Assembly (NCBI RefSeq): GCF_947242115.1
Contig: NC_074712.1
Location: 16,390,666-16,454,665 of the forward strand
DNA: 64,000 nt
Reading direction: 5' to 3'
Source: Biomphalaria glabrata
Lineage: Eukaryota > Mollusca > Gastropoda > Planorbidae
Shown here: positions 57,541-64,000 of the stretch, in pieces
Position numbering within the stretch: position 1 is the first letter of the stretch
How the letters are laid out: each line of letters opens with the position of its first letter
Notes under the pieces: model-generated
Told to the model about the DNA's origin: nothing
Database searches by the model: none
What the model saw: the letters and a program-made list of their open reading frames with translations, nothing else
Position numbers and translations under genes: made by a program

Positions 57541-58240
57541 CCATTGATTGAAAAAAGAATAACTTAAAAGGAATTTTAATTTAAAAATATATGCAAGGGT
57601 TTACTACCATTTTTAACATTTAAATATCCAGGTCTGTAAGTCCGTGTTGGCCCGAGACCAATTACAATTCAAATATAAAACACAGAAATGTGACGTCACA
57701 ACCTATGGGGCAGTTTAAACTAATAGCTCGTTGCCACGTCACATTTTCAACTGTTTGTGACCAGTTAGTTGACTAACATAGGTATTTGTTCCCAATGGTA
57801 TTCTCTTGTATTTAACAGAGCGTAACAAGTTTGTTGAAGTCATGCGTACACAGAAACATTGTCTGCACTGCAATGTACACCTCTACTTGTACCCAAGACT
57901 TAAGGCATAACAAAATTAATTTACGCTTACACAAATGTGCGGCGTTTCACTTATTTAGTTTAAATACTCTCCCATTGCAACTTCTCGTGAGACTAAAGAA
58001 GCAAGCCCTTGATACAGATCCACGGTTACCGGCTAATTAAGACATCTGATTAAACCCTCACACACACACACACAAAGGACACCTACGCATGTGGACATAA
58101 GTTTTTATTTTTGATTCTCAAGCACATATCAAATAATAAATGCGATTAATAGATTGACTTAAGCATAAAATGAGTTTTTTTTTAAAATTTGATTTGTTTT
58201 CCCTTTGAGTTTGTTCACATTATTGTTTTGCATCGTAGCG
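57541..58240. other. PERCC1-like 3' flank
   Basis: No other gene seen. A minus-strand AATAAA (58104-58109), about 135 bp after the stop, is a candidate polyadenylation signal. The frame at 57831-58040 has no recognisable domain. Confidence 0.5.
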
Positions 58241-59461
58241 TCACATCCCATGGGGTGTCATCGAAGACCCCGGCTGGTGCCGCCTGTCATGTCCAGTGTC
58301 CGTCACCCCCGTGCCCCCGCCACCCCTCTGCCAGCTTTCCACGAGGTCAGTAAAGTCCGGCAACTTTGAAGTTGCCATCATGGGGTTCTGTCCCACCATC
58401 TCGTGCCGAGCCTGATCGCCATAGGGCTCGCACCTTGGCACGGTGCCGAACACCGGCTGAACACAAGATTCAGTTTGTCCCTGATTGTTAAACACCGAGC
58501 AAGGCTCGCACCAGAAACTTGCTGGTAAATTTCTCTCTTGCATAGGCGTGACACGACCTTTATGACCCGGAACCACGTGATTCCCTTTCGTCCTGGAATG
58601 GCAATTAGTTTTTTGAGTTGAGTAATTTTGCAGACCGAATTGGAAGAGTTCGCTCAGTGGCCCGATTCCGGCTGAAACATTCCTCTTCCCAGTATACCGG
58701 GATGTCCTTGTCTGGTCCGTGTTGGAAGTCGAAGGAGAAGTGAAAGATTTCCTCGTTGTTTTGTTCGCAGGCTCTGTGTCGCCCTGGGCGATCCTCAGAA
58801 GGTCAGCGTAGTAGAGCTCGCGGCCTGATTTCGTGGCGGCCCACTTGTCTTCGTAGACGTCGCAGCCGTCCTCGTGGCCTTTGGAGCGACCGAAAAACTT
58901 CTGGATGTCCGCGCTGACCATCTCGGCGAAGTGAAGCAGCTGAGAGGTCACGTCCGGGGCGTGGGAGCGAAACCTGCGCCGGTACTGCTCGTACGTCTGC
59001 AGCAGCTCCGCGTCGTCCATCTCGCTGATGTCCTCCTCGTCAACGTCTTCGAACTCCTCCTGCTCGTTGTAGATGCCGCAGCTCCCAGAAGCTGCATACT
59101 GCGACGAGGGAAACGCCGCACTGTACGTCTGCTGAGGTGGAAGATTCGGCCGAACTGGATGGTGGTACGACTGGTGATAAAGGTGCGCCACCGAGGATTC
59201 AATGCCGTGGTGCGGGTAAGAGTGGGGCTGCTGTGGAGGGTCATGCTGAGGTAGACGTTGGTGTTGCTGGTGGAAGTGATGAAGCGAATGCTGATGATGA
59301 TGTTGTTGAATGCTGTGATGGTGAAGATGATGATGGTGCAGCTGGTGCAAGTATTGCTGAGGCTTCGTTACGGACTCACTGACCATGTCATCCGTGAGAT
59401 GGTATGACGACCTGGTCAGAAAATTGGACGATCCAGGGTCATGGTCATGCATGGCTAGCAT
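58241..59461 (-). CDS. PERCC1: PERCC1-like protein, intron-less
   Basis: The frame gives 406 aa from the ATG at 59461. The open frame extends to a TTG at 59491, and an in-frame TAA lies a few codons further up; a second ATG at 59452 has a better context (GCCATGC). The first third is rich in H, Q and P. A core at about residues 145-225 has EEDISEMDDAELLQTYEQY, LLHFAEMVSADIQKFFG, GCDVYEDKW and SGRELYYADLLRIAQGD, then GPLSELFQFGLQNY. I recall the same order in vertebrate PERCC1 (LLRFADLISxDIQRYFGRK, ACDxY, ARELYYADLVRLA, GPLAELFxYGL). PERCC1 is needed for enteroendocrine cells, and its loss causes congenital diarrhoea in humans; its molecular role is unknown. The CDS is far more GC-rich than its surroundings. 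The assignment comes from memory of the family. Confidence 0.65.
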   Translation of the reverse strand: MLAMHDHDPGSSNFLTRSSYHLTDDMVSESVTKPQQYLHQLHHHHLHHHSIQQHHHQHSLHHFHQQHQRLPQHDPPQQPHSYPHHGIESSVAHLYHQSYHHPVRPNLPPQQTYSAAFPSSQYAASGSCGIYNEQEEFEDVDEEDISEMDDAELLQTYEQYRRRFRSHAPDVTSQLLHFAEMVSADIQKFFGRSKGHEDGCDVYEDKWAATKSGRELYYADLLRIAQGDTEPANKTTRKSFTSPSTSNTDQTRTSRYTGKRNVSAGIGPLSELFQFGLQNYSTQKTNCHSRTKGNHVVPGHKGRVTPMQERNLPASFWCEPCSVFNNQGQTESCVQPVFGTVPRCEPYGDQARHEMVGQNPMMATSKLPDFTDLVESWQRGGGGTGVTDTGHDRRHQPGSSMTPHGM

Positions 59462-59519
59462 TTGACTAGAATATTTGACTGAATATTTCAACAGAGTTTC
59501 TGTGATATGATATTTTTAA

Positions 59520-60264
59520 ACGACATTTCCTTTCACTGGAAACGAAACATACATTTATCTATTCATCGTTAGCCCATTTGATAAGAAATACTAATATACG
59601 AAATATTCGATTTGTTTAAAAACAATATTACCATGTATCACAGATACAATTCTTATTGCTTGCTTACAATTATATTTTTCCATCATGAGCTCAATATTTA
59701 TGACTGAAGCCCTTGTCAAAGATATGATTTAGAGATGTTTATTGCTTGATCTAGTGTCATCTGTCCTTTTTTTAGTGTGCATCCTAAAAATTTGGTTTCC
59801 ACAAATCTGACACAGACTTTTGGTGAATACTTCAATAGACACATTGGCTTGAGGCTGCTCACACAAAAGATTCTCTTTAAGGACGACTTCGACTTGCAAG
59901 ACACCAAAATGTTTTCACCTGAAAAATATAAAATAACCTACATGATAAGCAATATGAAACATTTTATTCATTGTCACAATTGATATAGACAGAAATCAAG
60001 TACATTGTTATGTGAGCTAAACCTAGTGAGTTATGTCCCTTAAACAAGCTCGGTCTGTAAAATGTGTCTAATGACAATAAATCTTTTTGTTCCCGTTGTT
60101 TCCAAGTGTCAAGTAGAGCAGCATTGTTTTGTATAGTCTTTGTTTCATGACGGTGTATGGTAGCAATAATACGTGTTTTCATTAATGGAGTCTCAGGTTT
60201 ATGGGTGTATCCGATGTACAGAATACGGAGTATCATAAGTTAAGTTTTTTTTTTAAATCTGTAA
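59520..60264. other. PERCC1-like upstream region; no other gene
   Basis: AT-rich. No clear TATA or CCAAT boxes could be fixed. Short frames (59716-59983 and 59964-60236) have no domain. Confidence 0.4.
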
Positions 60265-62589
60265 CACAGACCTATATATATTATATCTAGACTGGAAAAC
60301 GGAAAAAAATTCTTATCCGCGATTGATCAACTCACATACCTATATATATATAAATTGTTATGTATTTTATCACAGAACTATATATATAGGAAAGGCCCAT
60401 CAGCGAAATGGCATATAAAGCGAACACCTCCCCGTAATTATTATCCATTCTTATTTATATCAAAAGTATCTGCAGAACTAATAAAATGATATTACAAAGA
60501 CTCCATTTTTCTACATTTCTCACATATTCACTTTCGTTTTCCCTCATAAAATAAAGCATAGATGAAGGTCATAGTTGACATGTATGGAAATTTCATTCTC
60601 AAAACGTTTCCGGATAAACGAGAATAGGTCCGAACTTAAGGCGATTTTAAAGCACCAATGGACATCGGCCGAAAAAAAATTGCATATTATGCTTCTAAAT
60701 AGATGAGGAAATAGTTAGCTAGAATAGCTAAGGCTATTCATTCCGTTGAAAAAAAAATATTATGGGGTGTTCGCTCAAAATGACCTTTTTAACTGAAAAC
60801 CTATTCAGCGAAACCCCTATTATAAGCTTAAAAAGCCATTAAAAATAATTTAGTTACTGATTTAATCTGTTCTTCTTTTTGTCTTATCTATCGTTATTGT
60901 TTGTAAACTGAAATATTAAAATAATAGGCCTATTTTTAACATTAACCCAATGTCTTCGATTTCGAAGATTAAGGATGATTGCAGTACGTGTTTCACATGA
61001 CGACGCCCAGTTGCGACCAGCATATTTTCCCGCATTTTCTTTTCGTCTAAAATGTTTGACTCGCAGCTCTCCAACAGTCTCTCAGAGGTCATATGCTGGC
61101 AGTTACTTTCCAGTGAGGGTGAAATGACGCTTCAGTTAATGTTAATAGCGCCTATACGGGGGTGGGGGTGGGCTCTGTTTTGCCGTCCTCCTTCTTTTTA
61201 ACTGGCTGGTTAACCTCTTGTTACTAATTATTGATATTAATATGTGTATAAATGTTTAAAAGAAGTGCAGAATTCATTTTCACAGGGTTCCCCCACCATT
61301 CTGAGATTAGGATTTCAGGAGATTTCCAAGAGTTTTCCAGTAGAAAATATTCGATTTCAGGATCGGAAAAAACGCGAACTATATATTTAGTAATAAATAT
61401 AAGAGTTACCATTACCATATAATATACATGAATAAAATTACAAGATCTCTCCTGAGCCTTTCGTCTCCATACCCGAAACTCAAGCTGTTGTAGATCTGTC
61501 TCCATACATCATCAATCCATATCGCATTCGGGATCTGCCTTTGGGTCAATCAGCGTGTGTGTGTGTGGGGGGGGGGAGATCGAGTTGATGGTGATTAAGT
61601 GCACTGAACATAAATTCTTTTTAAAAAAAATAGTTGCAGTAACGAGAGTTTTTGAAATAGAGAGTAGTACGACGTGAACTAGCCTATAGGAAGGTGGCGA
61701 GATAGAATTTTGTAGTTTCTTTCTTTCTTTTAAGAAAAAAAATGATCGCAAGTTTCGTAGGCTATATATAGACATCAGTTACAAGCAGAGAAAGGAGATG
61801 TGGAGCACGAGAAAAGTGAAAACAAATTTAAGCCTAATGCCACAAGGAGGACATTATTTATAATGCTTCATGGAAGAATTTAGATGATAGAACTAATTGA
61901 AGCATAATTTCCTATATTTTAACATGCTATTTCGCTATTTTTTACGGCCTTTCGCTCATTATGACTCCCGCGAAAATTGCGTTCGCTGATTAGGTCCGAC
62001 CCCTACCGCACGTTGACTTGAATTATAAATTTAATAGCTGATATGGAAAAAAGAGTCAAATTTAGTTTTATTGCCCAATAGCTGAGGAGTCCGCAGATGT
62101 TTTCATTTTTTTAATATGTTTAACCATTGCGGAGCTATAAATTCTAAACTAAAAACTGGCTCAAAAGCGTTCGCCATTGGTCCTTTCCCATATATATTCA
62201 CACATATTCGTGAAATAAAGCCATTTCTTGTTAGTTTCCATTAAGGATAATGCTCCGGAAATCTTAAATCGAAATAATTCAAGTCTATTGATTTTAGTCA
62301 TCTTATGTAGATTTAAATAGATTGATGACCTAGATCTTTTTAAATTATGTTTCTAAAAAGTGCAAAATAATAATTATGAGACGAGAGTGCTCTTTTTTTT
62401 TTTACAATGTTCAATGATCTAGATCTATATGTTACATAGGTTAGGGTTGAAAAAGACAACTTTACTTCTTATAACTACTTAAGAAAAGAACACCTTGTTT
62501 CATCTTTTTAAAAAGTTTTTCAAGACATTTTTTGTAATATTAAAAGATCTCCATGTCCAGTCTAATTATAATATATACATAGGTCTTTG
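60265..62589. mobile_element. TIR element (CACAGACCTATATATATT family), 2.3 kb, carrying a nested element
   Basis: The left end CACAGACCTATATATATTAT, then ATCTAGACTGGA, is mirrored at 62552-62589 (complement CAAAGACCTATGTATATATT, then ATTAGACTGG). CTGTAA flanks both sides, a possible target duplication. Next to the left end, AAAACGG and ATTCTTATCCG match the subterminal part of 30668-31327 on its right side. Confidence 0.55.
60380..62200. mobile_element. Inner TIR element with clustered TTCGCT motifs
   Basis: TATATATAGGAAAGGCCCAT followed by CAGCGAAATGGC (60380) is mirrored near 62165-62195 (complement TATATATGGGAAAGGACCAA, then TGGCGAACGC). The hexamer AGCGAA/TTCGCT recurs near both ends: about 60394, 60419, 60770 and 60808 on the left, and 61931, 61950 and 61980 on the right. 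There is no transposase frame. A piece near 61285-61380 resembles the sequence ahead of the hAT relic at 35633. Confidence 0.5.
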
Positions 62590-63110
62590 ACCTGTAATTA
62601 ATTTTAGTAGTTCACACTTTAAAACTTAGGTTTAGTCTTTAACTTAGATTCTAACGCGCCATTCCGCGGCAAGTTTTTTTATAGGGATCGGTAATCTGCG
62701 ACGTCCACAGCCTCTTCCTGGCTAGTGCCTACGTATTGTAGGCCTACGTCTTCAAAAATTAAAGCAGATTGCGGAGAAGGTTGAATAATGTTGCAAAAAC
62801 AAACACAAAAAAAAAAACAACAACTTAGGATTTAATTATTGTAATATTCAATATTTAGAGATCTATTGGAGATGTTCATACATGACGGAAAGAAAGTAAA
62901 AACATTATTTCCTCGTGTATCCATGTTGACTTGGATGAAATAAAGGAAGCTTTGTTTTTAAAAGGTATTGGAGATGAACCAATGTCAAGGACGCTAAATT
63001 CAACTTCAAAATTGGCAAATATATGAAATTAAAAAATTAGATTTTTAAAATTTGATTCTGCAGTACCAAAATATGCACAAACATTATCTATTTCACTTTT
63101 GAAAAGCATA
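62590..63110. other. No gene seen
   Basis: AT-rich, with no feature recognised. Confidence 0.45.
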
Positions 63111-63114
63111 ACTT

Positions 63115-63406
63115 GGTGGCGCGGTGGTTGAATGGTTAAGCGCTTGACTTCCGAAACTGGAGGTCCTGGGTTCGAATCTCGATGAATACTGGGATTTTGA
63201 ATTTCTGGATTTTCAGGGCGCCCCTGAGTCCACCCAACTCTAATGGGTACCTGACTTTAGTTGGGGAAAGTAAAGGCAGTTGGCCGTTGTGCTGGCCACA
63301 TAACACCCTGCTCGTTAACCGTTGGCCAAAGAAACAGATAACCTTAACATCCTCTGCCCTATAGACCGCGAGGTCTGAAAAGGGAATGTTGTTACTTTAA
63401 AAAAAC
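63115..63406 (+). mobile_element. tRNA-derived SINE, copy 4
   Basis: A box TGGTTGAATGGTTAAGCG, B box GGTTCGAATCTCGATG, then CAGGGCGCCCCTGAGTCCAC, TTAGTTGGGGAAAGTAAAGG, GTGCTGGCCACATAACACC and a tail with TTTAAAAAAAC. It is the most complete copy in the window. Confidence 0.92.
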
Positions 63407-63668
63407 TTATCAACAGGGTCTTTTATACACCGGATACGCCAAAAACAAAAGCCTACTATTTTTAGATCTTCCGGCATGTAGGAAACTCACCAAAATAATG
63501 TCAATATGGAGGAAGCATTGAGATAGTGTTCAAATTAAAGTTCATTTCTTTTTTTTTTTTTTTTTGAGTTGGCAACAGTGACGTTCAATTTAGCGTCCTT
63601 GACATTGTTTTGTTTATTATAAACATCTCTATTAAGTAATATTTAAAAAAACAACAACTAGATCTATG

Positions 63669-63858
63669 CATAGCTAGGAATTAGACATCATTTGGGGGCC
63701 CGGGGGGGGGGGGCTTGACCTCTTTGGGGACACTTACATTTTGCGTAATATTTAATATTTAAAGTAAAAAATACTCAATTGGGGACCCCCCTCAAGTGGG
63801 GGGCCCGGGGGATTCTCAATATCTTCACCCCCCATCCCCCCAGCTAGCTACGCCACTG
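63669..63858. mobile_element. hAT-type MITE, 190 bp, 8-bp duplication, left end trimmed
   Basis: Octamers GATCTATG flank it at 63661-63668 and 63859-63866. The right end is TAGCTACGCCACTG; the left end CATAGCTAGG has lost a few bases of CAGTGGCGTAGCTAGG. The interior matches 19307-19454. Confidence 0.9.
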
Positions 63859-64000
63859 GATCTATGTACAGTCTATGTGCATGTTTTCCCCATCCGAGCT
63901 CATTAGGTCAAATCTTGTATTTAAAGTAGTTTGACAAATTTATCAAAATGTCTGCTAAGTCTTAATTAACTCTGTTGACATACGGTTTAATAATTGTGAA

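Noticed and set aside
58874-59382. Plus-strand frames opposite the PERCC1-like gene
   Set aside because: Shadows of a GC-rich coding strand; the minus-strand frame is longer and has recognisable conserved blocks.

Overview
The window looks like nuclear DNA of a gastropod mollusc, most likely a freshwater pulmonate snail. This is inferred from low GC, very long AT-rich introns, split genes with GT-AG borders, tRNA-headed SINEs, many short hAT-type elements and huge minisatellites; no search was possible. Four host genes are recognisable and all lie on the minus strand: MRPS34 (two exons, 2061-8759), an unrecognised serine-rich leucine-zipper protein (at least five exons, 14608-26039, 5' end not found), an intron-less F-box gene matching FBXL18 (40468-42585), and an intron-less PERCC1-like gene (58241-59461). 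An ORF1-like gene piece of a non-LTR retrotransposon runs off the left edge (1-440). Most other open frames are repeat artefacts or shadows.

Layout. 1-9 kb: LINE ORF1 piece, then MRPS34, whose 6.2-kb intron holds a hAT-like relic, two diverged copies of one repeat and a TIR element with clustered TCGGACA motifs. 9-14 kb: short TIR elements (hAT, piggyBac-like), two SINE-like repeats, and a tRNA-SINE split by a 457-bp retroposon. 14-26 kb: the leucine-zipper gene, whose introns hold a fossil LTR element (16802-18749), a 35-bp satellite of about 4.4 kb and a 45-bp VNTR. 26-29.5 kb: an 18-bp array of about 3.3 kb that is open in several frames of the minus strand. 30-40 kb: gene-poor, with TIR elements, a hAT transposase relic, small tandem repeats and a decayed LINE reverse-transcriptase tail. 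40-43 kb: FBXL18 with a TATA box and three CCAAT boxes spaced exactly 44 bp apart. 43-57 kb: minisatellites, a thrice-repeated module, a solo LTR, SINEs, a LINE tail, a hairpin-rich retroposon with a 13-bp target duplication, and a hAT MITE. 57-64 kb: a cluster of TGACGT sites, the PERCC1-like gene, nested TIR elements, a SINE and a hAT MITE.

The host genes do not form a pathway (mitochondrial translation, ubiquitin ligase substrate choice, a probable gut-endocrine factor, an unknown coiled-coil protein). The least ordinary items are the hairpin-rich retroposon family seen twice with clean target duplications, TIR elements that carry repeated subterminal motifs, the multi-frame 18-bp array, and the evenly spaced CCAAT repeat upstream of FBXL18.
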